Source: GCA-002780795 sp964545385
GTDB lineage: Bacteria; Patescibacteriota; Microgenomatia; UBA1406; GWC2-37-13
Assembly (NCBI GenBank): GCA_964545385.1
Contig: CAZJFG010000010.1
Coordinates: forward strand, 1 to 30,032
Reading direction: 5' to 3'
Length of the DNA stretch: 30,032 bases
The notes beneath the pieces were generated by a model, which had not been told where the DNA came from, searched no databases, and saw only the letters and a list, made by a program, of their open reading frames with translations. Shown here piece after piece: positions 1 to 6,374 of the stretch; position 1 is the first letter of the stretch, and each line of letters starts with the position of its first letter. The position numbers and the translations under genes were made by a program.

Positions 1-869
1 AGGTTTAAAAGCAAATCAAGCGTCTTCTGTTTTCGTAAAACCGACGCATAAAAATAAGCATTCTGTTTTGCCATTTCTTTTTCCTTCTCGTCTTTGACTC
101 CATCAAAAAGCTTATTCAAATCTTCTTTTTCTACTTTAATATTTTCTGTATCGGCTATAGCCTGAAGAATAAATTCAAGCTTGTAAGTATCGCTTATTTC
201 CTTGCTATATTTTTTTTTCAATTCATCCATTGTAGTATTTTTCGACTTCAAATATGCTTCAACCGTCAGTCCAATCTTCTGAATATCGTCAACCAAACGG
301 CTCAATCTATTGTTTAATTCTTCCTCAATTACCATATCGGCAATCTCACATTTAAGCTCTTTTAGAAGAGCTCCAAGTATTTCGTTTAAAAGCTTTTGTT
401 TTTTTGCTTCGTTATCGGCCTCGGTTGGCTCCTTACCGTCTTTGCCCGGAATCCAGATGTCGTCTTTTTTTATTTCGCTTTTTACTTTCTTAACGATTTC
501 CTTATAATTTTTGATATCCACTTCAGGTTTTTCAGCAACCAAAAACTTTATTTCCCAGTCTTCGTTTTCTTTAGCTTTGACAAGGTCAATTTTAGGATTA
601 ACAATCGGCTGTAATTTTTCTTTACTCACAAGTTCCTGATAAACCTTAGGTAAAAGTCGACGAACCAGTTCCTGGTAAACGGCCTGTTTAGATAAATGTT
701 TTTCGGCAATATTTTTAGGCACTTTTCCTTTTCGAAAACCCTCAACAGACAGATCTTTAAGTAAGGTGTCAAAACTACTGTTGTATTCTTTCTCAACCTC
801 AACCCTGGGAATTTGAACCACGATTTCTGTTGTATTTTTAGGTAGTTTTTTTGTTTTATAATCAAACAT
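1..869 (-). CDS. tig: Trigger factor, PPIase domain missing (3' end outside window)
   Basis: Ribosome-associated chaperone that binds nascent chains at the exit tunnel. Reading the minus strand from an ATG at 869 gives 289 codons with no stop before the window edge. Residues 44-51 read GFRKGKVP, the ribosome-docking signature of trigger factor. The N-terminal domain (about 1-110) is followed at once, after a short linker holding a proline-glycine-lysine turn, by helical substrate-binding sequence rich in Lys and Glu. The FKBP-like peptidyl-prolyl isomerase domain that normally sits between them is absent. The start lies 3 bp beyond the stop of the upstream secreted hydrolase gene, so both may share a transcript, but a promoter-like sequence in the end of that gene could also drive tig alone. 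No Shine-Dalgarno is visible. Family assignment is firm; the C-terminus cannot be judged. Confidence 0.9.
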   Translation of the reverse strand, partial: MFDYKTKKLPKNTTEIVVQIPRVEVEKEYNSSFDTLLKDLSVEGFRKGKVPKNIAEKHLSKQAVYQELVRRLLPKVYQELVSKEKLQPIVNPKIDLVKAKENEDWEIKFLVAEKPEVDIKNYKEIVKKVKSEIKKDDIWIPGKDGKEPTEADNEAKKQKLLNEILGALLKELKCEIADMVIEEELNNRLSRLVDDIQKIGLTVEAYLKSKNTTMDELKKKYSKEISDTYKLEFILQAIADTENIKVEKEDLNKLFDGVKDEKEKEMAKQNAYFYASVLRKQKTLDLLLN

Positions 870-872
870 ATT

Positions 873-1427
873 TTATAATTCTACCGCATTTTTCGATAGA
901 AGCAAGCTAATCTTTTCCTCCTCAGCCTCAAATAAAGATTTAAAATAATTTACGCGCACAGCCCAGGTTTTGGATTCTGCGTATATTGGAGCAATTTTTT
1001 CTACTGTATCAGCTCCTCGGTCAACGTAGTTTTCACGAAGACCTTTTGCAACCTCACCAATAGCCGTATCCCAGTTATCAAACATAACATAACCTCCACC
1101 CCAACCAAACGGATTATATGAATTTGGATATGTATAACGGCCAAAATAAGACTCAAGGCCGGTAATTGAAGGCAACAGGTAACAATCTAGCCCATACTCG
1201 GTACAGTAGTCGATAAACGAATCTGTTTCTTTAGCAAGAGGAGATCCATATCGTTCCAAGACACGACGGACTACCACTTTTTTTATGGTAGAATTTCTTA
1301 AGGTTGATTCTTTATTTTCATTATAGGATATGATAGCCGAATGACCTGCAACTTGCTGGCCAAATACAGAAGTTCCAGCAAAAAAGTAGATCACAGTTGA
1401 AATGGCAAATATTATTAGTTTTCTCAT
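873..1427 (-). CDS. Secreted glucosaminidase/lysozyme-like peptidoglycan hydrolase
   Basis: 184 residues. Residues 1-23 form a signal peptide (MRKL, hydrophobic core, cleavage likely near FGQ). The rest resembles the mannosyl-glycoprotein endo-N-acetylglucosaminidase/lysozyme-like fold: SITGLESYFGR around 87-97 with Glu92 as the candidate catalytic acid, then NPFGWGGG at 105-112, a typical substrate-groove loop, then a helical stretch ending with a conserved IAPIYAES-like segment at 145-152. It is inferred to cleave peptidoglycan outside the membrane during growth or pilus passage; substrate specificity cannot be read. It is the first gene of a minus-strand unit with tig 3 bp downstream. A near-consensus promoter lies upstream and the leader is a single hairpin covering the AGGA ribosome-binding site. 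Unlike most genes here it therefore has a real Shine-Dalgarno, suggesting regulated expression. Confidence 0.75.
   Translation of the reverse strand: MRKLIIFAISTVIYFFAGTSVFGQQVAGHSAIISYNENKESTLRNSTIKKVVVRRVLERYGSPLAKETDSFIDYCTEYGLDCYLLPSITGLESYFGRYTYPNSYNPFGWGGGYVMFDNWDTAIGEVAKGLRENYVDRGADTVEKIAPIYAESKTWAVRVNYFKSLFEAEEEKISLLLSKNAVEL
878..905 (-). promoter_or_regulatory. Possible internal promoter for tig
   Basis: On the minus strand TTGCTT (905-900) and TAGAAT (883-878) are separated by 16 bp, and the -10 box ends 8 nt before the tig ATG. The placement matches the leaderless promoter pattern seen elsewhere in the window. It lies inside the 3' end of the upstream gene. Seen by eye only. Confidence 0.4.
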
Positions 1428-1475
1428 AAAAAAAATCCTAAAGCTTTTTACACTAGTGGCAAAAAACCTTAGGAT
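1428..1475 (-). promoter_or_regulatory. 5' UTR hairpin sequestering the ribosome-binding site
   Basis: The arms 1461-1475 and 1435-1449 are inverted repeats of 15 bp with two mismatches, one of which can form a G-U pair in RNA, and an 11-nt loop. In the transcript the 3' arm contains AGGA, 8 nt before the ATG, so the helix hides the Shine-Dalgarno. The helix is followed by eight U residues (1435-1428) up to the start codon, which also makes it look like an intrinsic terminator. The predicted transcription start (about 1477) is at the base of the helix, so the leader is essentially just this element. Confidence 0.6.
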
Positions 1476-1484
1476 CTGGTTTGT

Positions 1485-1513
1485 ATTATAACAAAATATT
1501 ATAAGTTTGTCAA
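1485..1513 (-). promoter_or_regulatory. Consensus sigma-70-type promoter of the hydrolase gene
   Basis: On the minus strand TTGACA (1513-1508) and TATAAT (1490-1485) are separated by exactly 17 bp, a perfect consensus match. The predicted start of transcription is about 1477-1478. The -35 box almost touches the ATG of the divergent mtaB gene at 1517, so the two transcription units may interfere. Confidence 0.85.
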
Positions 1514-1516
1514 TAG

Positions 1517-2809
1517 ATGAAAAGAACTTATTTTAGCTCGGTTTTTGGCTGTCGGGTGAACGAGGCTGAACGCGAGATAATTGATCGAAACCTAACCAAG
1601 GCCGGATTTTGCTTTAGCCGGTCTATGCCTGCTTTATATATCATTAATACCTGTGCAGTCACGGCCAAAGCAGAGCGCGAGGCTAGACAGCATATCTATC
1701 AAGCTCGCAAACGTTTTCCTAAAACTAAGATTATTGTCACAGGGTGCAGTGCTACCTACTGGCAGATGCAAGGCATGGATAAAAAACTGCCTATTGATCT
1801 ATTGGTCGACAATACAAACAAACAACACCTTGTCGATCTTGTGTTAAAAGAATTTTACAAACCGGCTGCAATTATGCAATCAACCATATTAAAAGATGAC
1901 AAGGACAATAAATTCCTGCGGTCGGGGAGAGCCATGATAAAAATTCAGGACGGTTGTCAACGGTATTGCACCTACTGCATTGTCCCATATCTTCGGGGAA
2001 AACCACGGTCTTTTTTGATTAAAGATATTGTCGGAGAAATCAACTCATTAAAAAATATTTGTGAAGTTATTCTAACTGCAATAAATACCGAAGCCTTTGG
2101 TTTTGACAGTGGTGAAAATTTAATTGACCTGGTCGACCAGGTTTTGAAACAAACAAATATCAAAAAAATAAGTTTTGGCTCGATCCATCCATGGAGTATT
2201 GACAAGAAATTTGTTGATTATTATAAAAAACTTGCCACCAAGAAGCGTTTCAGCAGTTTTTTTCATATCCCCCTACAATCGGGAAGTGATAAAATCTTAA
2301 GACTTATGAAAAGAAACTATACGACTGAGGAGTTTGCCTGGAAAATTTCTCAGATTAAAAAAATTAACCCCTTTGCCCTTGTGGCAACAGATGTGATTGT
2401 CGGGTTTTTAGGTGAGTCGGACCGTGATTTTGACGACACTTATCGTTTTTTGGAAAAAACGCCAATTGACAGATTCCATGTATTTCGGTTCTCAAATAGA
2501 GAAAAAACTGCAAGCTGGCATATGAAAAAAAGGCTTTCTGAAGCCCCATCTAATGTAAAAGTCACTCGCGCCAAAGCTATTTCTTCGCTTGGCCGAAAAA
2601 AATACCAAAATTTCCTTAAAAAACTTGTTAAGGTAAAATATCAATCTCCTGCATTGTTTTTGGACAAATTTCAAAACGGATACCAACAGGCGCTTCTTGA
2701 AAATCAAGTATTAGTCTTGGCAAAAACAAATAAAAATCTAACAGGACAAATAAAAAACGTTAAGGTCGAAGAGATATCCAAAAACTTACTTGTGACAAAG
2801 ATTTTGTAG
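1517..2809 (+). CDS. mtaB: tRNA t6A37 methylthiotransferase MtaB
   Basis: Radical-SAM enzyme of the MiaB/MtaB group that adds a methylthio group to t6A at position 37 of ANN-decoding tRNAs. 430 residues. The N-terminal UPF0004 domain carries three Cys ligands of the auxiliary iron-sulfur cluster: Cys12 in FGCRVNEAE, Cys46 in INTCAVT and Cys77 in VTGCSA. The radical-SAM cluster motif is CQRYCTYC at 147-154 (CxxxCxxC), followed by IVPYLRG as in the family. The FGCRVNEAE start and the length favour MtaB over MiaB or RimO. The C-terminal 60-70 residues form a TRAM-like domain. The ATG at 1517 begins the conserved strand directly. No Shine-Dalgarno is present; AT-rich -10-like hexamers lie just upstream. 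The 3' end overlaps the convergent small gene by 24 bp. Confidence 0.88.
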   Translation: MKRTYFSSVFGCRVNEAEREIIDRNLTKAGFCFSRSMPALYIINTCAVTAKAEREARQHIYQARKRFPKTKIIVTGCSATYWQMQGMDKKLPIDLLVDNTNKQHLVDLVLKEFYKPAAIMQSTILKDDKDNKFLRSGRAMIKIQDGCQRYCTYCIVPYLRGKPRSFLIKDIVGEINSLKNICEVILTAINTEAFGFDSGENLIDLVDQVLKQTNIKKISFGSIHPWSIDKKFVDYYKKLATKKRFSSFFHIPLQSGSDKILRLMKRNYTTEEFAWKISQIKKINPFALVATDVIVGFLGESDRDFDDTYRFLEKTPIDRFHVFRFSNREKTASWHMKKRLSEAPSNVKVTRAKAISSLGRKKYQNFLKKLVKVKYQSPALFLDKFQNGYQQALLENQVLVLAKTNKNLTGQIKNVKVEEISKNLLVTKIL

Positions 2810-3073
2810 GTAATGTTTATTTTTTTCGTTAGCCGAAACATAATTCCCAATTGGACAGTAATTTTTTTTACCAAATTCACATACTTTAGGCTCTTCTGAT
2901 AGCTTTTCTGAAATACAAACCCAGCCGTAAGCAATCTTACCAATACTTGTCATGACCAGAACTTCATTGGCACAATGATCACCACTCACTTCTGAATTCG
3001 ATGCCGCTGAACCTTCTATTTTGTTCGAAAAAAGAAAATCTAAACTAAGTCGCCGAAAATTATTCTCAATCAT
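2786..3073 (-). CDS. Small Cys-containing protein, unknown function
   Basis: 95 residues, not recognised. Five cysteines (34, 53, 65, 73, 93) include a CxxxxxxxC pair in KVCEFGKKNYCPIG that could bind a metal or form a disulfide. No signal peptide or membrane segment. It runs convergently to mtaB and overlaps its last 24 bases. Support for being real: a TAGAAT box at 3085-3080 ends 6 nt before the ATG, the same near-leaderless geometry as other promoters in this window, and the sequence has a balanced protein-like composition. No -35 box is clear. It could still be a spurious frame. Confidence 0.5.
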   Translation of the reverse strand: MIENNFRRLSLDFLFSNKIEGSAASNSEVSGDHCANEVLVMTSIGKIAYGWVCISEKLSEEPKVCEFGKKNYCPIGNYVSANEKNKHYLQNLCHK

Positions 3074-3079
3074 TTATTA

Positions 3080-3085
3080 ATTCTA
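3080..3085 (-). promoter_or_regulatory. -10 box for the small 95-aa gene
   Basis: TAGAAT on the minus strand with 6 nt between it and the ATG at 3073. No convincing -35 hexamer lies 16-18 bp upstream, so the call rests on spacing to the start codon only. Confidence 0.3.
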
Positions 3086-3096
3086 CTAAAATACGT

Positions 3097-3125
3097 TTTC
3101 ATAAAAAAGCTCTTTATAGTAGAAT
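3097..3125 (+). promoter_or_regulatory. Probable promoter of tRNA-Asp
   Basis: TTTCAT (3097-3102), 17 bp spacer, TAGAAT (3120-3125). The -10 box ends 9 nt before the first base of the mature tRNA. The -35 match is weak. Confidence 0.4.
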
Positions 3126-3134
3126 ACTTTTATT

Positions 3135-3209
3135 GGAGTCATAGCTCAATTTGGTTAGAGCGCTTCCCTGTCACGGAAGAGGTTGGGGGTTCAAGTCCCC
3201 TTGGCTCCG
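3135..3209 (+). tRNA. tRNA-Asp (anticodon GTC)
   Basis: Complete cloverleaf of 75 nt. The acceptor stem pairs GGAGTCA with TGGCTCC (one G-T pair), followed by discriminator G at 3209. The D arm is GCTC/GAGC. The anticodon stem is CTTCC/GGAAG with loop CTGTCAC, giving anticodon GTC. The T arm is GGGGG(T)TCAAG(T)CCCC-like with the standard TTCAAGT loop. The CCA end is not encoded. It stands alone between two small unrecognised genes. Confidence 0.95.
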
Positions 3210-3246
3210 CTTTCAAGTATGTTTTATTATGTTTGCATGTCAAACT

Positions 3247-3284
3247 GCCTAAATAATAAACGCTTATTTCCTGTTTAGCTTTTT
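3247..3284 (+). terminator. Weak hairpin plus T-run after tRNA-Asp
   Basis: The outer arms GCCTAAA (3247-3253) and TTTAGC (3274-3279) pair with one bulge, with a small AATAA/TTATT helix inside, and T residues follow at 3280-3284. The stem is AT-rich and imperfect, so this is a marginal call. The rest of the gap 3210-3476 holds no convincing gene on either strand. Confidence 0.22.
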
Positions 3285-3438
3285 CCGATGAATATACTGC
3301 GTTTAATCTTTAAAAATATTTAAAATCCAGTTCCGCGAAAGCATTTGCAAAAAAAATATTTTTTGAATATGGCTTGAAATAACTCGTCACTTTTTCACAT
3401 AAGACATATAATGCTTCCGAAAAACCCCTAAAATAAAA

Positions 3439-3467
3439 TTGACTTAATAGAATTCTTTCAGTAAAAT
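3439..3467 (+). promoter_or_regulatory. Promoter predicting a leaderless mRNA for the 100-aa gene
   Basis: TTGACT (3439-3444), 17 bp spacer, TAAAAT (3462-3467). The ATG at 3477 is 9 nt beyond the -10 box, so the predicted transcript starts within about 3 nt of the start codon. This also supports the 100-aa reading frame as a real gene. Confidence 0.7.
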
Positions 3468-3476
3468 TTCAAAAAA

Positions 3477-3779
3477 ATGAGTCCGCTTGTAGATTTTAGC
3501 TTTGAAGTTAAGGGCCTCGAAAACAAAACTGTCTTTATTGGCAAAAAGGGAATACCAAGCTCTATTGTTTATTTCACATTAATAAATTATTTTTGCTTAT
3601 TGAAAAAAGGTGATGAAGTTGGAATACAGTCGGAACAAAAACCTGAGCTTGGAATTTTCGCCCATGCCTGCATAAATACTATATGTCCTAATTTATTTAA
3701 ATGTAATGTGATTGATCCTTATTTTCAAGCGCTTGCATCAAATTTTATAGATTCTTCTAGTAAAAACAAACCTGAATAG
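3477..3779 (+). CDS. Small protein of unknown function
   Basis: 100 residues, not recognised. The N-terminal half looks like beta-strand sequence (VDFSFEVKGLENKTVFIG), the middle has a hydrophobic stretch IVYFTLINYFCLL that is too short and interrupted to be a confident membrane helix, and the C-terminal half contains three Cys in ACINTICPNLFKC (74-86). No signal peptide. A good promoter lies immediately upstream with its -10 box 9 nt before the ATG and no Shine-Dalgarno. The gene ends 21 bp before tRNA-Val. Together with the 95-aa gene on the other side of tRNA-Asp it forms an island of small orphan genes between housekeeping genes. Confidence 0.6.
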   Translation: MSPLVDFSFEVKGLENKTVFIGKKGIPSSIVYFTLINYFCLLKKGDEVGIQSEQKPELGIFAHACINTICPNLFKCNVIDPYFQALASNFIDSSSKNKPE

Positions 3780-3787
3780 TTATATTG

Positions 3788-3793
3788 TATAAT
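3788..3793 (+). promoter_or_regulatory. -10 box of tRNA-Val / thrS unit
   Basis: A perfect TATAAT ends 7 nt before the first base of tRNA-Val, so transcription would start at or next to the mature 5' end. No good -35 box is seen at the expected distance. It would also drive thrS and the genes behind it, since no other promoter is visible before the thrS start. Confidence 0.5.
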
Positions 3794-3800
3794 AGTAAAA

Positions 3801-3874
3801 GGTCGCGTAGCTCAGTTGGCTAGAGCGTTTCATTGACATTGAAGAGGTCACAGGTTCAAGTCCTGTCGCGACCA
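3801..3874 (+). tRNA. tRNA-Val (anticodon GAC)
   Basis: Complete 74-nt cloverleaf. The acceptor stem is GGTCGCG/CGCGACC with discriminator A at 3874. The D arm is GCTC/GAGC, the anticodon stem TTTCA/TGAAG with loop TTGACAT, giving anticodon GAC (Val GUC/GUU), and the T arm ACAGG/CCTGT. CCA is not encoded. The thrS ATG follows only 6 nt after the discriminator base, so tRNA and mRNA must lie on one primary transcript. Confidence 0.95.
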
Positions 3875-3880
3875 CAACTT

Positions 3881-5653
3881 ATGAAAAATCAAATTATAAA
3901 AATTAGACATTCTGCCGCCCATCTTTTGGCGGCAGCAGTAAGCCACCTTTATCCGGGCGTAAAAATTGCTATCGGCCCAACTGTTGAAAACGGTTTTTAC
4001 TACGACTTTGATTTTCCGGAAAAGATATCCGAGCTTGATCTTGGAAAAATCGAAAAAGAAATGGCCAACATAGCCAGAAAAAATAACAGGTTCGAGCAAA
4101 AATGGGTTAAGATTACCAAGGCAAAAGAAATTTTTAAAGACGAGCCGTATAAACTTGAAATTATTTCTGAAATTGAAAAAGGTGAACGGGAAGACTTTGA
4201 TCAAAAAGGTAAGGTTTCTGTTTACGAATTTGGCGATTTTATCGACCTTTGCCGCGGACCTCATGTTGAATCGGCAAAAGAAATTGCGGCTTTTCGCATT
4301 CTTTCGATTGCTGGAGCCTACTGGCATGGAAATGAAAAAAACAAGATGCTCACGCGTATCTACGGGACAGCCTTTGCCACAAAAGAAGAATTAGACAAAT
4401 ATCTTTGGCAGATTGAGGAAGCCAAAAAAAGAGATCACCGGAAACTCGGCCACGAACTTGATCTTTTCGTCACCAGCGAAAATATCGGGAAAGGGCTGCC
4501 TCTTTTGACACCCAAAGGAACAATTCTGAGAAACAAAATCTTGGAACTTGAAAACAAGTTAGAGTTGGAAAACGGTTTTCTACCCGTAGTAACACCTCAC
4601 ATTGCCCGCAGCGAACTTTACAAGAAAACCGGCCATTGGCAGCATTATCGGGACGTCATGTACGCGCCATTTGGTATCGACGGTGAGGAATATGTTTTAA
4701 AACCGATGAACTGCCCCCATCATTATATGATTTATGCTTCAAAACCCAGAAGTTACAAAGATTTACCGATGCGACTTTGTGAACCCGGCACTTGCTATCG
4801 TTTTGAAAAAACCGGAGAACTGTCGGGGCTACTGCGCGTTCGCGCCCTTAGTATCGACGACAGCCATATCTTGATGATGGAGACTCAGATCGAAAACGAA
4901 TTCAAACGTTGTATCGATATGGTCAAAAAAATGTTTAAGGCTTTTCAACTTCATAATTATTATGTCCGACTATCTCTGGCCGATCCATCAGATGCCGTAA
5001 AATATATATCCGACTCAAAAGTTTGGAAAAAAGCCGGAAAAACTCTGGAAAAGATCGTAAAAAATAATAAACTAGAATATAAAGTAGCAAAAGGTGAGGC
5101 TTCTTTTTACGGTCCGAAACTGGATTTTATGATCAATGATTCGTTGGGCCGCGAGTGGCAGATGAGCACGCTCCAACTGGATCTTTTCATGGGCAAGCGT
5201 CTTGGCTTAACATACACCGATGAAAAAGGCGAACAAAAAAATCCCGTTATCTTGCATCGCGGTTTAACCGGCTCGTTGGAAAGGACAATGGCGATCCTTA
5301 TCGAACATTTTGCCGGTGCTTTCCCGCTTTGGCTTTCACCCGTCCAAATTGCTGTTTTGCCGGTATCTGAGAAAGGAAGTGAATATGCCCAAAAAATCAA
5401 TAAGATTTTTTTTGAAAACGGCCTGCGATCGGAACTAAATTTGGAAAATAAAACGCTGGGTGCCAAAATCCGCGAATCAACCTTGCAAAAAATACCATAT
5501 ATAGTTATAATTGGACAGAAAGAAGTTGAAAATCATAAAGTCAATAAAGTCCATAAAATAAGCATACGAACTCGAGAAGGAAAAGACTTAGGACAGGTTG
5601 ATATTTACCAATTTATCAAAAGTTTAAAAAAACAAGTTGAGACGTTTCAATAA
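3881..5653 (+). CDS. thrS: Threonine-tRNA ligase without TGS domain
   Basis: Class II aminoacyl-tRNA synthetase charging tRNA-Thr. 590 residues from the ATG at 3881; the open frame extends upstream into tRNA-Val, so that extension is rejected. Editing domain: HSAAH at 10-14 (HxxxH) and CRGPH at 124-128. Catalytic core: zinc ligands Cys278 (PMNCPHH), His329 (DDSHI) and His459 (ILHRGLTGSLERT), with the RFEKTGELSG motif 2 loop at about 307-316. The anticodon-binding domain forms the last ~110 residues. The N-terminal TGS domain (about 60 residues in most bacteria) is absent. Near the C-terminus an extra HKVNKVHKI stretch is encoded by a 9-bp tandem repeat. No Shine-Dalgarno; the leader after the tRNA is 6 nt. 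It overlaps infC by 17 bp and heads the thrS-infC-rpmI-rplT-pheST cluster. Confidence 0.95.
   Translation: MKNQIIKIRHSAAHLLAAAVSHLYPGVKIAIGPTVENGFYYDFDFPEKISELDLGKIEKEMANIARKNNRFEQKWVKITKAKEIFKDEPYKLEIISEIEKGEREDFDQKGKVSVYEFGDFIDLCRGPHVESAKEIAAFRILSIAGAYWHGNEKNKMLTRIYGTAFATKEELDKYLWQIEEAKKRDHRKLGHELDLFVTSENIGKGLPLLTPKGTILRNKILELENKLELENGFLPVVTPHIARSELYKKTGHWQHYRDVMYAPFGIDGEEYVLKPMNCPHHYMIYASKPRSYKDLPMRLCEPGTCYRFEKTGELSGLLRVRALSIDDSHILMMETQIENEFKRCIDMVKKMFKAFQLHNYYVRLSLADPSDAVKYISDSKVWKKAGKTLEKIVKNNKLEYKVAKGEASFYGPKLDFMINDSLGREWQMSTLQLDLFMGKRLGLTYTDEKGEQKNPVILHRGLTGSLERTMAILIEHFAGAFPLWLSPVQIAVLPVSEKGSEYAQKINKIFFENGLRSELNLENKTLGAKIRESTLQKIPYIVIIGQKEVENHKVNKVHKISIRTREGKDLGQVDIYQFIKSLKKQVETFQ
5533..5559 (+). 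repeat. In-frame 9-bp tandem repeat in thrS
   Basis: Three consecutive nonamers, TCATAAAGT, CAATAAAGT and CCATAAAAT, encode HKV-NKV-HKI. ThrRS proteins usually have only a short turn between the EVEN and the following RTREG-like strands, so the repeat looks like an inserted surface loop of about eight residues. Confidence 0.65.
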
Positions 5654-6170
5654 CCCTCGTCAACCGAAGAAGTATTATTTTACGAATTTTCGAATTACCG
5701 CCGAAACTTTAAGAGTTATCGATGAGGAGGGACATCAGATTGGGATAATCTCTAAATCTGAGGCTTTGAAAATTGCTGGCGAGAAGGGATTGGACTTGGT
5801 TCTTATTGCACCAAGTGCAAAACCTCCTGTTGCTAAGATAATCAAGTTTAGCAAGTTTTTATATCAAGAAGAAAAGAAACAAAAGGAAGCGAAGAAAGGA
5901 ATTAAAAAAAGCATTACTAAGGATATTAAATTATCTTTGTTTATTGGTCCTGCCGACCTCAATAGACTAATCAATAAAGGACGTGAGTTTATTGAAGAAG
6001 GCAACCAGTTGCGACTGAATCTTGCGCTTCGTGGTAGAGAAATAGTCAAAAAAGATATGGCTTTTGAACTTATAAATAAATTTATTCACGCACTTGGCGA
6101 TATAAACATACCAAAAGCACCAAGGCTTGAAGGTAGAGTTGTACGGGCAGTTGTTTCTCGAAAAAAATAA
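5637..6170 (+). CDS. infC: Translation initiation factor IF-3
   Basis: Binds the 30S subunit and checks start-codon and initiator-tRNA pairing. About 177 residues. The N-terminal domain has RVIDEEGHQIGIISKSEAL and LVLIAPSAKPPVAKI, both IF-3 hallmarks, followed by FSKFLYQEEKKQKEAKK (linker helix) and a C-terminal domain ending in PRLEGRVVRAVVSRKK. No ATG or GTG exists in a suitable place: the likely start is TTG at 5637, overlapping the thrS end by 17 bp; an ATT codon at 5694 is a second possibility. A rare start codon for infC is a known self-regulation device in E. coli (AUU), since IF-3 discriminates against non-standard starts. rpmI follows after 2 bp. Confidence 0.93.
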   Translation: MRRFNNPRQPKKYYFTNFRITAETLRVIDEEGHQIGIISKSEALKIAGEKGLDLVLIAPSAKPPVAKIIKFSKFLYQEEKKQKEAKKGIKKSITKDIKLSLFIGPADLNRLINKGREFIEEGNQLRLNLALRGREIVKKDMAFELINKFIHALGDINIPKAPRLEGRVVRAVVSRKK

Positions 6171-6172
6171 AT

Positions 6173-6370
6173 ATGAAAAAACAGAAGACACACAAAGGTG
6201 CGGCCAAAAGGTTTAAAGTAACAAAATCAGGTAAAATACTACACCGATCGCATTACATTAGACACCTGAAATCTAAAAAATCTAAAAAAAGACAAAGAAG
6301 TTTGAATCAACTAAAAAAAACCACCGGACGATACAAAAAGAAAATTGCCCAGTTATTAGCAATTAAATAA
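6173..6370 (+). CDS. rpmI: 50S ribosomal protein L35
   Basis: 65 residues, very basic, with the L35 pattern KTHKGAAKRFKVTKSGKI at the N-terminus and a basic RYKKKIAQLLAIK end. Length and position between infC and rplT are standard for the family. The ATG lies 2 bp behind the infC stop and 4 bp separate its stop from rplT, so translation is probably coupled. No Shine-Dalgarno is visible. Confidence 0.96.
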   Translation: MKKQKTHKGAAKRFKVTKSGKILHRSHYIRHLKSKKSKKRQRSLNQLKKTTGRYKKKIAQLLAIK

Positions 6371-6374
6371 AAAT

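Noticed and set aside
626..865. Open frame on the minus strand over the tig start
   Set aside because: It is a shifted frame of trigger factor, whose own frame gives the family signature.
1428..1475. c-di-AMP (ydaO-type) riboswitch before the wall hydrolase
   Set aside because: Such elements regulate hydrolases but are far longer than this ~50-nt leader with a single helix.
3210..3476. Micro-ORF at 3219 (19 codons) in the gap after tRNA-Asp
   Set aside because: No promoter or start context and no protein-like pattern.
3833..3880. Longer thrS start within tRNA-Val
   Set aside because: The extra residues are translated tRNA sequence; ATG 3881 starts the conserved domain.
3780..3881. T-box before thrS
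   Set aside because: The upstream segment is a complete tRNA-Val gene with no T-box sequence or specifier loop.
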